Assembly (NCBI GenBank): GCA_025925615.1
Contig: JAICLN010000036.1
Coordinates: 1-17,542 of the forward strand
From: Actinomycetospora sp.
GTDB lineage: Bacteria; Actinomycetota; Actinomycetes; Mycobacteriales; Pseudonocardiaceae
DNA length: 17,542 nucleotides
Reading direction: 5' to 3'
Part shown: piece by piece, positions 6,392 to 13,312 of the stretch
Layout of the letters: the number at the start of each line of letters is the position of its first letter
Numbering within the stretch: position 1 is the stretch's first letter
The notes under the pieces: model-generated
Database searches by the model: none
Told to the model about the DNA's origin: nothing
Seen by the model: only the letters and a program-made list of their open reading frames with translations
Position numbers and translations under genes: made by a program

Positions 6392-7929
6392 CGCGACACC
6401 GCCGCCCCCGACCCGGCGAACCGTTCCCGCAGCACCCGCTTGAGCAGCTTGCCCGTGGCGTTGCGGGGCAGCTCGGCGACGATCTCGACGCTGCGCGGCG
6501 CCTTGAAGTGCGCGATGTGCTCCCGGGCGAAGGCGATCACGTCGTCGGCGGCCGGGGGCGCCTCGGGATCGGCGGGGACGACGACCGCCACCACCGACTC
6601 GCCCCACTGCGGGTCGCCCACCCCGACGACGGCGACGTCGGCGATCCCCGGGTGTCGGTACAGCACCTGTTCGACCTCGACCGGGTACACGTTCTCCCCA
6701 CCTGTGATGATCATGTCCTTCTTGCGGTCGACGAGGGTGACGAAGCCCTGCTCGTCGCGGGTCCCGAGGTCCCCGGAGTGGAACCACCTATCGGCGTGCT
6801 GTCCTGAATCGCGGAACGCCTCCGCGGTCTCCTCGGGGCGGTTCCAGTAGCCGGCGAACACCGTCGGGCCCCGCAGCACCAGCTCGCCGACCTCCCCGAC
6901 GCCCACGTCCTCGCCGGCCTCGTCCACCAGGCGGGCGTCGACGTGCAGGAACGGCCGCCCGACCGACCCGGCGTGGCTGACCACGTCGGCGGCGTCGAGG
7001 AAGAGCGCGGACGGGGAGAGCTCGGTCATCCCGAAGCCCTCGGTGAACGTCCAGCCCAGCGCCAGGAACCGTTCGATGACGGTCACGGGGCAGGGTGCGC
7101 CGCCGGAGATCGCGAAGCGCAGCGCCGGGAAGGAGCGCTCGCCGAGGTCGGGCACCCGGGTCAGCGCCGCCCACATCGCGGGCACGAGGAACTGGGTGGT
7201 CACGCCGTGGGTGGCCATGAGGTCGAGGAACCCGGCCGGGTCGAACGAGGGGACCACGACGACCGTGCCGCCCGCGTAGAGGATCGGCAGCGCCGAGAGG
7301 CCCAGCGCCCCGATGTGGAAGAGCGGGGCGGCGGCGATGGTGACGTCGGTCGAGGCGATGCCGGGGCCCGCGGAGAGCATGTTGACCGCGTTCCACAGCA
7401 TGTTGTCGTGCGTCAGCACCGCGCCCTTGGGGCGGCCGGTGGTGCCCGAGGTGTACATGATCACGCAGGGCTCGCCGCCGCGGCCGGTCGACGGTTCCGG
7501 CTCGCGGCGCCCCGGCCCGTCCGGCGCCTGGCCGAGCTCCACCAGGACCGGGGCCGCGTCGAGCTCGGCGCGCGCGGCGTCGGCGAGGGGGGCGAACGTC
7601 GTCGAGCGGACCAGCACGGTCGCGCCCGAGTCGGCCACCACGTACGCGACCTCCGCGGCGGAGAGCCGCATGTTCACCGGCACCGTGATCGCGCCGAGCC
7701 GAGCGGCGGCGAAGAGCCACTCCAGGTACCCGGGCGAGTTCTCGCCGAGCAGCGCCACCCGGTCCCCGTGCCCGACGCCGAGGGCCGCGAGCCGTGCGGC
7801 CCGGGCGCCGATCCGGGCATCGAGCTCGGCGTAGGAGGTGCGGGCGCCGGTGGGGCCGTCGACGAGGGCCACCGCGTCCGGTGAGCGTTCCGCACGACGG
7901 GCCGGCCAGGCCCCGATGCCCTCGTCCAT
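6388..7929 (-). CDS. fadD: Acyl-CoA synthetase (AMP-forming, FadD-like)
   Basis: A 513-aa ANL-superfamily ligase that activates a carboxylic acid to acyl-AMP and then acyl-CoA. Seen: P-loop IMYTSGTTGRPKG (157-169), ISGGAPCP, EGFGMTE (297-303), GYWNRPEETAEAF, HSGDLG, the hinge region DRKKDMIITGGENVYPVEVE, and the adenylation Lys at 494 in PRNATGKLLKR. ATG at 7929 follows GAGGAGG at seven bases. It is the first gene of the operon and diverges from a TetR gene, an arrangement also seen for fadD35/Rv2506 of Mycobacterium tuberculosis. Family certain; the acid it activates is unknown, but by context it should feed the downstream dehydrogenase and carboxylase. Confidence 0.95.
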   Translation of the reverse strand: MDEGIGAWPARRAERSPDAVALVDGPTGARTSYAELDARIGARAARLAALGVGHGDRVALLGENSPGYLEWLFAAARLGAITVPVNMRLSAAEVAYVVADSGATVLVRSTTFAPLADAARAELDAAPVLVELGQAPDGPGRREPEPSTGRGGEPCVIMYTSGTTGRPKGAVLTHDNMLWNAVNMLSAGPGIASTDVTIAAAPLFHIGALGLSALPILYAGGTVVVVPSFDPAGFLDLMATHGVTTQFLVPAMWAALTRVPDLGERSFPALRFAISGGAPCPVTVIERFLALGWTFTEGFGMTELSPSALFLDAADVVSHAGSVGRPFLHVDARLVDEAGEDVGVGEVGELVLRGPTVFAGYWNRPEETAEAFRDSGQHADRWFHSGDLGTRDEQGFVTLVDRKKDMIITGGENVYPVEVEQVLYRHPGIADVAVVGVGDPQWGESVVAVVVPADPEAPPAADDVIAFAREHIAHFKAPRSVEIVAELPRNATGKLLKRVLRERFAGSGAAVSR

Positions 7930-7967
7930 GTGCCGCCTCCTCGCCCGCCGTCGTGACCTGGGCTACT

Positions 7968-7987
7968 CTGCCCGTACGTGCGGTCAG
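7968..7987. promoter_or_regulatory. Candidate TetR operator between fadD and the tetR gene
   Basis: CTGCCCGTACGTGCGGTCAG is an imperfect palindrome: 16 of 20 positions equal the reverse complement, centred on ACGT. It lies midway in the 76-bp divergent gap, where a TetR dimer could block both promoters. A possible -10 (TACTCT, 7964-7969) for the tetR side overlaps it. Operator function is inferred from position and symmetry. Confidence 0.5.
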
Positions 7988-8005
7988 TCAGCAAGGGGGT
8001 CGTGC

Positions 8006-8719
8006 ATGGCGGGCTATGCGCGGGGCGGACGCCGGTCGGAGATCCTCGAGACCTTCACCCGGCACGTCGCCGAGCGGGGCTACGACCGCGCCAACTTCGG
8101 TGACGTCGCCTCCGAGCTCGGCCTCTCCAAGGGCACGATCGTCCACCACTTCGGCACCAAGGACCGGATGCTCGCCGAGGTCCAGGAGACCTACATGCGT
8201 GCCCGGCTCGCCGAGGCCCACGAGCTCTTCGACCACCTCCCGGACGCGCCCCAGCGGATCGCCGCCCTCGTCCACGCCGGGGTCCGCTACTCCGCCCGCG
8301 AGCCCGCCACCACCGTCGCGTTCCAGCGCGAGGTGGTGCGCCTGGTCGACCAGCCCGGCATGGAGTCGGCGCGGGCACTGCGCGACGAGTACCGCGACCT
8401 CGTCGTCGGGGTCCTGCACGACGGCGAGTCCGACGGCACCTTCGTCCCCGGCGACGCCCGGCTCCGCAGCCTGCAGATGTTCGGCTCGCTGCACTGGATG
8501 TGGACGTGGTTCGACCCGGACGGCCGCCTCGCGCCCGCCGCGGTGGCGGCCGAGTTCGCCCTCACGCTGCTCCGGGGCCTCGGCGTCGACGAGGCCGCGG
8601 CCCGGGCGGCTGCGGATCCCGCCGGGGTGGCGGCGGCCGCGGTCGACGACGTCGTCGGGGCCGCGCCGTCGGCGCTCAAGAGGTCGGATTCGGCCGTGTC
8701 GGCGCCGACCTCCGCGTGA
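8006..8719 (+). CDS. TetR-family transcriptional regulator
   Basis: A 237-aa TetR-type repressor. Seen: an N-terminal helix RRSEILETFTRHVAERGYDRANF, then the helix-turn-helix FGDVASELGLSKGTIVHHFGTKDRMLAEV (about 31-59), which is close to the TetR consensus. The C-terminal ligand domain is helical, with a Trp-rich stretch SLHWMWTWFDP. The ATG at 8006 follows AAGGGGG by six bases. The gene diverges from the fadD-led operon, so it most likely represses that operon and itself and is released by an acyl-CoA, as known for BkaR and KstR2-type regulators of mycobacteria. That ligand is inferred. The Ala-rich C-terminus (after about residue 190) is low in complexity. Confidence 0.93.
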   Translation: MAGYARGGRRSEILETFTRHVAERGYDRANFGDVASELGLSKGTIVHHFGTKDRMLAEVQETYMRARLAEAHELFDHLPDAPQRIAALVHAGVRYSAREPATTVAFQREVVRLVDQPGMESARALRDEYRDLVVGVLHDGESDGTFVPGDARLRSLQMFGSLHWMWTWFDPDGRLAPAAVAAEFALTLLRGLGVDEAAARAAADPAGVAAAAVDDVVGAAPSALKRSDSAVSAPTSA

Positions 8720-8731
8720 GGCGCGGCGGCG

Positions 8732-9193
8732 TCACTCCGGCCCGCCGATGTCCTCGAGCCAGGTCTCGGGGTGCTCCCGCGCGAACCGGCCCATGAGCTC
8801 GGCGCACTCCGGATCGTCGAGGATCGTGACCGCCACGCCGTGCTCGGCGAGCCACGCGTGCTGCCCGCCGAACGTCCCGGCCTCCCCGACGACGAGGCGC
8901 GGGATGCGGAACTGGCGGATCAGCCCGGCGCAGAAGAAGCAGGGCGAGAGCGTGGTGACCATCGTGGTGCCGGCGTAGTCCGGCCGGCGGCCCGCCGCGC
9001 GGAAGGCGGCGGTCTCGCCGTGGGTGGCGGGGTCGCCGTCCTGCACCCGGCGGTTGTGCCCGGCCCCGAGCAGGGTGCCGTCGGCCGCGAAGAGCGCAGC
9101 CCCGACGGGGACGCCCCCGCCCGACGCGCCGAGGCGCGCCTGCTCCAGGGCGACGGCGAGCATCTCGTGCGGACCAGGAATCCTCGATGGCAT
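8732..9193 (-). CDS. Cytosine deaminase, yeast Fcy1-like (zinc-dependent)
   Basis: A 153-aa protein of the CDA/deaminase fold. Seen: the zinc site H58-x-E60 in THGETAAF and C85/C88 in TTLSPCFFC, the catalytic proton shuttle being E60. The C-terminal HPETWLEDIG is very like the end of yeast cytosine deaminase Fcy1, whose ligands are H62, E64, C91 and C94 and whose length is 158 aa. This suggests deamination of cytosine (or a related nitrogenous base) to uracil in pyrimidine salvage. Guanine or tRNA-adenosine deaminases share the zinc motif but not this C-terminus. The start is ATG 9193, preceded by GGGGGTG; longer frames upstream lack family similarity. It is convergent with tetR, 12 bp apart, and shows no visible operon partner. 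Confidence 0.85.
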   Translation of the reverse strand: MPSRIPGPHEMLAVALEQARLGASGGGVPVGAALFAADGTLLGAGHNRRVQDGDPATHGETAAFRAAGRRPDYAGTTMVTTLSPCFFCAGLIRQFRIPRLVVGEAGTFGGQHAWLAEHGVAVTILDDPECAELMGRFAREHPETWLEDIGGPE

Positions 9194-9449
9194 TGTCACC
9201 CCCGGCACGATCGATGAGGCGACGGCGCGATGGAACACGACGTCCGTGGGGGCCGGGTCCGCGAGGGGTACATCACGCAGACCATGCCGTGCTCGGGACT
9301 GCCTCACGTACTCCTGATCTCCGGAGCGCCCAAGTCAACCGGCACGAGGGGTACACCTGCCAGGCCGAGTCGGCCTCCGGCCTGCGTGGCGTGCCCCTGA
9401 CCACCGGCCGGCGCCGCGTGAGGAGGCCGATCCCGGGGAACACGGTGGC

Positions 9450-10268
9450 GTGCCGGAGCTCCCCGAGGTCGAGAACGCGCGCCAGGTGCTCGAGAAGGCC
9501 CTCGACCGCACGATCACCGACGTCGACGACGCCGACGAGTACGTCTGCCGCCCCCACAAGCCCGGCGAGATCGCGAAGGCGCTGGTCGGCGGGAAGCTCA
9601 CGGCCGCGCACCGCCGGGGCAAGACGATGTGGTGCGACACCGTGACCGCGGACGGCGCCGACGGCCCCCACGTCGGGGTGCACCTCGGCATGGGCGGCCG
9701 GATCCGCGTGACCGGCCCGAGCGGCTCGCGGGAGGGCGACCTCGCCGGCGGGCTGCCGCGCAGGGCGAACGAGGCGGCCCAGAAGCCGGAGTGGGACCGC
9801 GTCACGATCACCTTCGACGACGGCGGGTCGTTGCGGCTCTTCGACAAGCGCCGACTGGGGCGGGTCCGCCTCGACCCCGACCCCGACGCCCCGGGGCCGG
9901 ACGCCGCCGAGATCGGCCGCGACGAGTTCCGTGCCCGGGTCGGCCGGGGCACGTCGCCGATCAAGGCGCGGCTGCTCGACCAGGTGGTGCTCTCCGGCGT
10001 CGGGAACCTCCTCGCCGACGAGACCCTGTGGCAGGCGAAGGTCGACCCGCACCGTCCGGCCGGGGAGTTCTCGCCCGACGAGCTCGACGCGCTGCGGCGC
10101 GTGCTGCGCAAGGCCACGCGCCGGGCGATCGCGAAGGGCGGGGTACACACCGGGGAGGTCATCTCCCATCGGCGGCGCGACGACGTGTGCCCGCGCTGCG
10201 GCGCCCCGATGGAGCGCGGCACCGTCGGCGGGCGCACGACGTGGTGGTGCAGCTCCGAGCAGGCGTGA
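9450..10268 (+). CDS. Fpg/Nei-family DNA glycosylase with an incomplete zinc finger
   Basis: A 272-aa base-excision repair glycosylase/AP lyase. Seen: N-terminal MPELPEVE, where Pro2 becomes the catalytic N-terminal Pro after Met removal and Glu3 is the partner acid; the catalytic Lys58 in RRGKTMW; the helix-two-turn-helix RLLDQVVLSGVGNLLADETLWQ; and a C-terminal finger CPRC...TVGGRTTWWCSSEQ. The finger has Cys247, Cys250 and Cys267, but Glu270 stands where the fourth Cys of Fpg is expected. The start must be GTG at 9450, because the Pro must follow Met. It may be a paralogue of the main MutM with a different lesion range. It probably protects against oxidised purines or pyrimidines (family knowledge). 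It lies 55 bp ahead of a synthetase gene and looks functionally separate from it. Confidence 0.92.
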   Translation: MPELPEVENARQVLEKALDRTITDVDDADEYVCRPHKPGEIAKALVGGKLTAAHRRGKTMWCDTVTADGADGPHVGVHLGMGGRIRVTGPSGSREGDLAGGLPRRANEAAQKPEWDRVTITFDDGGSLRLFDKRRLGRVRLDPDPDAPGPDAAEIGRDEFRARVGRGTSPIKARLLDQVVLSGVGNLLADETLWQAKVDPHRPAGEFSPDELDALRRVLRKATRRAIAKGGVHTGEVISHRRRDDVCPRCGAPMERGTVGGRTTWWCSSEQA

Positions 10269-10323
10269 TCGGGGTGGTGCGGCCTACGCTCTGGGCCCAC
10301 CGTCGCCACCGCGGGAGGACACC

Positions 10324-11931
10324 GTGACCATCGGTCCGTTCGTGCCGAAAAGCCCGATGCCCGCGCCGTTCACGTTCGCCGAGCTCACGCCGACCGCGTT
10401 CCTCGACCGGTCGGAGCACGCCTTCGCCGGGCGCACCGCGATCGTCGACCCCGGCGCGGGGACGGGCGAGGAGCGGGTGGAGCGGCGGTTCACCTACCGG
10501 CAGTTCGCCGAACGGTCCCGTCGGCTCGCGGGCGTCCTCGGCGCGCTCGGCGTCCGGCCGGGCGACCGGGTGGCGGTCCTCGCCACGAACAGCCACATCA
10601 TGCTCGAGGCCCACCACGGCGTGCCGTACGCGGGCGCGGTGCTGGTCCCGCTGAACACCCGGCTCTCGGCCGACGAGCTGGTCCACATCGTCGAGCACTC
10701 CGGCGCGCGGGTGCTGCTCGCGACCGCCGAGCTGGCCGACCTCGCGGCCACCGTCGCCGAGCGGGCCGGCGCGACGCTGCTGATGGAGGGCGACCAGTAC
10801 GAGGACCGGATCGCGTCGGCGGCCCCGAGCGTGGTGCCGGTGGCCGACGAGCGGGGCCTGCTCGCGATCAACTACACGAGCGGGACCACCGGACGGCCCA
10901 AGGGCGTGATGTACCACCACCGCGGCGCCTACCTGCAGGCCCTCGCGATGGCGTACCACACGCGGCTCGCCCCGGACTCCCGCTACCTGTGGACCCTGCC
11001 GATGTTCCACTGCGACGGCTGGTGCTTCCCCTGGGCCGTGACCGCGGCGGGCGGCACGCACGTGTGCCTGCGCGCCATCGAGGCCGACGAGATCTGGCGG
11101 CTCCTGCGCACCGAGGGCGTCTCGCACTTCTGCGCGGCACCCACCGTGCTCACCATGATCGCCGGCGCGGGCTCGGCCGAGGGCGGGCCGGAGCTCGACC
11201 GCCGGGTCTCCGTGGCCACCGGGGGTGCGCCGCCCTCGCCGACGCTGCTCTCGCGCATGCACGCGCTCGGGATGGACGTCACCCACCTCTACGGCCTCAC
11301 CGAGACCTACGGACCCGCCGTCGTCAACGTCTGGCTCCCGGAGTGGGACGACCTCCCCGACGAGGAGCGGGCGGAGCTCGCGGCGCGCCAGGGCGTCGGC
11401 AACGTCGTCGCCACCCGGCTGCGGGTGATCGACGAGACGAGCGGGCACGACGTCCCCGCCGACGGCGAGTCGATGGGCGAGCTGGTGCTGCGCGGCAACG
11501 ACGTGATGCTCGGCTACTACCGCGACGCGGAGGCGACGGCGGAGGTCGACGCCGCCGGGTGGTTCCGCACCGGCGACCTGGGCGTGGTCCACCCCGACGG
11601 CTACGCCGAGATCCGCGACCGCAGCAAGGACGTGATCATCTCGGGCGGCGAGAACATCGCCTCGGTCGAGGTCGAGCGGGTCCTCGACAGTCATCCGTCG
11701 GTGATCGAGTCGGCCGTCGTCGGGGCCCCCGACGAGCGGTGGGGCGAGGTCCCGGTGGCCTACGTCAGCGTGCGCGAGGAGGTGGAGCCGGACGTGCTGG
11801 TCGAGCACGTCCGGGTCCACCTCGCCCGGTTCAAGGCGCCGAAGCGCATCGTGTTCGGCGAGCTCCCGAAGACGTCCACCGGCAAGATCCAGAAGAACGT
11901 GCTGCGGGACCAGGAGCGCTCCGGCTCCTGA
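10324..11931 (+). CDS. Acyl-CoA synthetase (AMP-forming), medium-chain/DmdB-like
   Basis: A 535-aa ANL ligase. Seen: P-loop INYTSGTTGRPKG (182-194), PMFHCDGWCFPWAVTAAGGTHVCLR (226-250), typical of the medium-chain acyl- and methylmercaptopropionate-CoA ligase branch, ATGGAPPSP, YGLTET (323-328), GYYRDAEAT, RTGDLG, SKDVIISGGENIASVEVE, and the adenylation Lys at 521 in KTSTGKIQK. GTG at 10324 has GGAGGA five bases upstream. It is clearly different from the fadD at 6388-7929 (longer N-terminus, other acid-pocket sequence), so it is not a recent duplicate. Substrate unknown. A stem-loop repeat (11939-11973) follows the stop at once and might end transcription. Confidence 0.94.
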   Translation: MTIGPFVPKSPMPAPFTFAELTPTAFLDRSEHAFAGRTAIVDPGAGTGEERVERRFTYRQFAERSRRLAGVLGALGVRPGDRVAVLATNSHIMLEAHHGVPYAGAVLVPLNTRLSADELVHIVEHSGARVLLATAELADLAATVAERAGATLLMEGDQYEDRIASAAPSVVPVADERGLLAINYTSGTTGRPKGVMYHHRGAYLQALAMAYHTRLAPDSRYLWTLPMFHCDGWCFPWAVTAAGGTHVCLRAIEADEIWRLLRTEGVSHFCAAPTVLTMIAGAGSAEGGPELDRRVSVATGGAPPSPTLLSRMHALGMDVTHLYGLTETYGPAVVNVWLPEWDDLPDEERAELAARQGVGNVVATRLRVIDETSGHDVPADGESMGELVLRGNDVMLGYYRDAEATAEVDAAGWFRTGDLGVVHPDGYAEIRDRSKDVIISGGENIASVEVERVLDSHPSVIESAVVGAPDERWGEVPVAYVSVREEVEPDVLVEHVRVHLARFKAPKRIVFGELPKTSTGKIQKNVLRDQERSGS

Positions 11932-11938
11932 TCCCAGG

Positions 11939-11989
11939 CCCAGCGTCAGAGAAGTCGCCTTGCGGACACTGGGCGTCAAGGAAACCGGC
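11939..11989 (+). repeat. Stem-loop repeat-like element between convergent genes
   Basis: CCCAGCGTC (11939-11947) and GACACTGGG (11965-11973) form a 9-bp inverted repeat with one mismatch and a 17-base loop. In addition 11942-11959 and 11972-11989 match at 12 of 18 positions as direct repeats. The element fills the gap between the acyl-CoA synthetase stop (11931) and the stop of the next minus-strand gene (11995). It could be a bidirectional terminator, although no U-tract follows, or a copy of a dispersed repeat. Confidence 0.45.
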
Positions 11990-11994
11990 GTTGA

Positions 11995-12339
11995 TCAGAC
12001 GGTCGGCTCCCCGGGTGCCGGGAGCTCCGAGCGCCAGGGCGGCGAGGCATCGGCCGCCGGCCGTGGCGTCGGGATCGAGGGCAGCGCGTCGGCCGGGACC
12101 GACACCTGCCGCAGCCGGCGCTGGGCCCCGGCGATCCGGGTCGCCAGGGCCTCGGCTTCGGCCTGCCGGCGCCGCGTGGTCCGGCGCTCGCGCCACCCGA
12201 CGTGCAGCGGTGGTCCGACGGCCTCGATGACCGGCGCCGGCGTCGGTGCGGCGGTCGGTGCCGGGCTGCGAACGGTTATGACCAGTTGCGGCCGCCGGAG
12301 CGACTCGGTGGTCTCGTCAGGTCGGTGATGTCGTCCCAT
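11995..12339 (-). CDS. Hypothetical Pro/Ala- and Arg-rich protein (114 aa)
   Basis: I do not recognise a family. The protein starts MGRHHRPDETTESLRRPQLVITV, continues through a Pro/Ala linker (TAAPTPAP), then a basic helical stretch WRERRTTRRRQAEAEALATRIAGAQRRLRQV, and ends Pro-rich. No signal peptide or membrane segment is visible, so it is probably cytoplasmic. I chose ATG at 12339 because AGGGGGG stands five bases before it; an upstream ATG at 12402 lacks such a site. It follows the small membrane protein gene by 79 bp on the same strand and might be co-transcribed with it. Both end in Pro-rich tails, but a shared role is only a guess. The stop abuts the 11939-11989 repeat. Confidence 0.6.
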   Translation of the reverse strand: MGRHHRPDETTESLRRPQLVITVRSPAPTAAPTPAPVIEAVGPPLHVGWRERRTTRRRQAEAEALATRIAGAQRRLRQVSVPADALPSIPTPRPAADASPPWRSELPAPGEPTV

Positions 12340-12418
12340 GGTTCCCCCCTGGGTCGGTCGACAACTGCCCTGAGGGTTGCCGGTCACGCTCAGATCACAC
12401 ATCGATCACGCGACGAGG

Positions 12419-12718
12419 TCAGCCGGTCTGGGCGCGTTGCGTGTCCGACGGGGCGGGTGGACCCGGGCTCGGCGTGGGCGCCTGCGATGTTCCCGGGGCA
12501 GGCGGCGACGACCCCAGGCCGGGCGTCATGACGACGCCCAGGCCGATGACGACCAGCGCCACGAGTGCGATGAGCAGGAGCCGCACGAGCAGGCGCCACA
12601 TCGTGACGAACACCGCCGCGACCAGGAGGCCGAGCACGATGAGGCCTGATCGGTCGGGTGCGGCGTTCGCCGGAGCCGCGTCGGCCGCGGCGAGATCGAG
12701 AGCGAGCAGGGACGGCAT
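12419..12718 (-). CDS. Hypothetical small membrane protein with Pro-rich tail (99 aa)
   Basis: Unrecognised. After an Ala-rich start (MPSLLALDLAAADAAPANAAPDRS) there is a strongly hydrophobic stretch at residues 25-64 (GLIVLGLLVAAVFVTMW, then RLLVR, then LLLIALVALVVIGLGVVM), which reads as two membrane helices joined by a short basic turn. A Pro/Ser/Thr-rich tail follows (GSSPPAPGTSQAPTPSPGPP). The ATG at 12718 has GGAGG five bases upstream, and a good promoter lies at 12749-12777. The basic turn suggests the loop is cytoplasmic with both ends outside (inference by the positive-inside rule). It is the upstream partner of the 114-aa gene at 11995-12339. Confidence 0.72.
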   Translation of the reverse strand: MPSLLALDLAAADAAPANAAPDRSGLIVLGLLVAAVFVTMWRLLVRLLLIALVALVVIGLGVVMTPGLGSSPPAPGTSQAPTPSPGPPAPSDTQRAQTG

Positions 12719-12735
12719 GCTGGCCTCCGAGGCTT

Positions 12736-12761
12736 GTAATACGACTACAGCCTACGCATAC
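12736..12761. promoter_or_regulatory. GTAATACG...GCATAC motif pair, copy 1
   Basis: GTAATACG (12736-12743) and GCATAC (12756-12761) flank and overlap the -10 region of the membrane protein promoter. The same two words recur upstream of the ribbon-helix-helix gene (13647-13666) with a gap of 6 instead of 12. This is a possible shared operator. Confidence 0.35.
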
Positions 12762-12777
12762 TCGTTGCGGGACTCAA
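12749..12777 (-). promoter_or_regulatory. Promoter for the small membrane protein gene
   Basis: On the minus strand TTGAGT (12777-12772) and TAGGCT (12754-12749) are separated by exactly 17 bases, a good fit to actinobacterial housekeeping promoters (TTGACN/TANNNT). The start codon at 12718 would leave a leader of about 25 bases containing the GGAGG site. Confidence 0.6.
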
Positions 12778-12839
12778 GTGCTCGGATGTCCGACCGTTTC
12801 GCAGTCGGGCCACCCGGCCGTGTGTCGGTTAGGTTGAAG

Positions 12840-12861
12840 CGCTCCGCCGAGTGACGGAGCG
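12840..12861 (+). promoter_or_regulatory. Leader hairpin before the 135-aa gene
   Basis: CGCTCCG (12840-12846) and CGGAGCG (12855-12861) form a perfect 7-bp stem with an 8-base loop. It lies 41 bases before the ATG at 12903. A possible -10 (TAGGTT, 12830-12835) stands just upstream, though no good -35 is visible. The hairpin could be an operator or a leader RNA structure. Confidence 0.4.
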
Positions 12862-12902
12862 GCATTCCGAGCGGCGGGCGGGGCCGCGAGGGGGTAGCGA
12901 GG

Positions 12903-13310
12903 ATGTGCCTGGAGAAGCCGGCCGAGCTGGTCGCGCTCTACGACGAGACGCCTCCGATCTTTCAGGCGATCCGGGAGTTGTTCGGTGTCCCGGACAGACC
13001 CGCTCTGGACGTCTCCTCCGTCGACCGCAGGACCGACGGCGGTGATGAACTTGCGGTGACGGCGGTGCTGGCCTTGCACTACATCCAGTCACTCCGGTAT
13101 CTCGCACAGCCGGGCGTCCGGGTCCGCATCATGACCATCGTGAACACGAGCGCCTGTCTGCACTCGGTGCTCTCAACGCTCGCAGGCGAGTGTGGGCAGG
13201 GACCGGGAGCCAATCGCATCCAGCAGGCCCGCGACAAGATCGGGCTGGCCGCGAGTGCCATCGCCGCCGCGGACCTTTCGCACGGCGGCGACAACATCTA
13301 CATGCAGTGA
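12903..13310 (+). CDS. Hypothetical protein (135 aa)
   Basis: I do not recognise a family. The N-terminal half (MCLEKPAELVALYDETPPIFQAIRELFGVPDRP) is acidic and helical; the middle TDGGDELAVTAVLALHYIQSLRYLAQPGVRVRIMTIV is mixed; the C-terminal half is Ala-rich and helical and ends GGDNIYMQ. There is no signal peptide and no clear membrane helix, so it is likely soluble. The ATG at 12903 has GAGGGGG eight bases upstream. The hairpin at 12840-12861 lies in its leader. It converges on the ribbon-helix-helix gene with only two bases between the stops. GC at third positions is lower than in the metabolic operons to the left. Confidence 0.65.
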   Translation: MCLEKPAELVALYDETPPIFQAIRELFGVPDRPALDVSSVDRRTDGGDELAVTAVLALHYIQSLRYLAQPGVRVRIMTIVNTSACLHSVLSTLAGECGQGPGANRIQQARDKIGLAASAIAAADLSHGGDNIYMQ

Positions 13311-13312
13311 GG

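Noticed and set aside
7953..7969. GTGACC plus TACTCT as a tetR promoter.
   Set aside because: The hexamers are only five bases apart, so they cannot be a -35/-10 pair; only the -10 is possible.
9194..9449. The 256-bp gap between the deaminase and glycosylase genes as a possible small gene or RNA.
   Set aside because: No frame has both a ribosome site and a credible protein, and I see no strong stem-loop or repeat.
10159..11979. Long open frame (about 600 codons) on the minus strand opposite the acyl-CoA synthetase.
   Set aside because: The composition (Arg, Asp, His, Val-rich) and lack of motifs mark it as an antisense shadow of the synthetase gene.
12738..12748. TAATACGACT, as in the first half of a T7 RNA polymerase promoter.
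   Set aside because: The match stops after ten bases and lacks the initiation half. The actinobacterial promoter on the other strand explains the site better.
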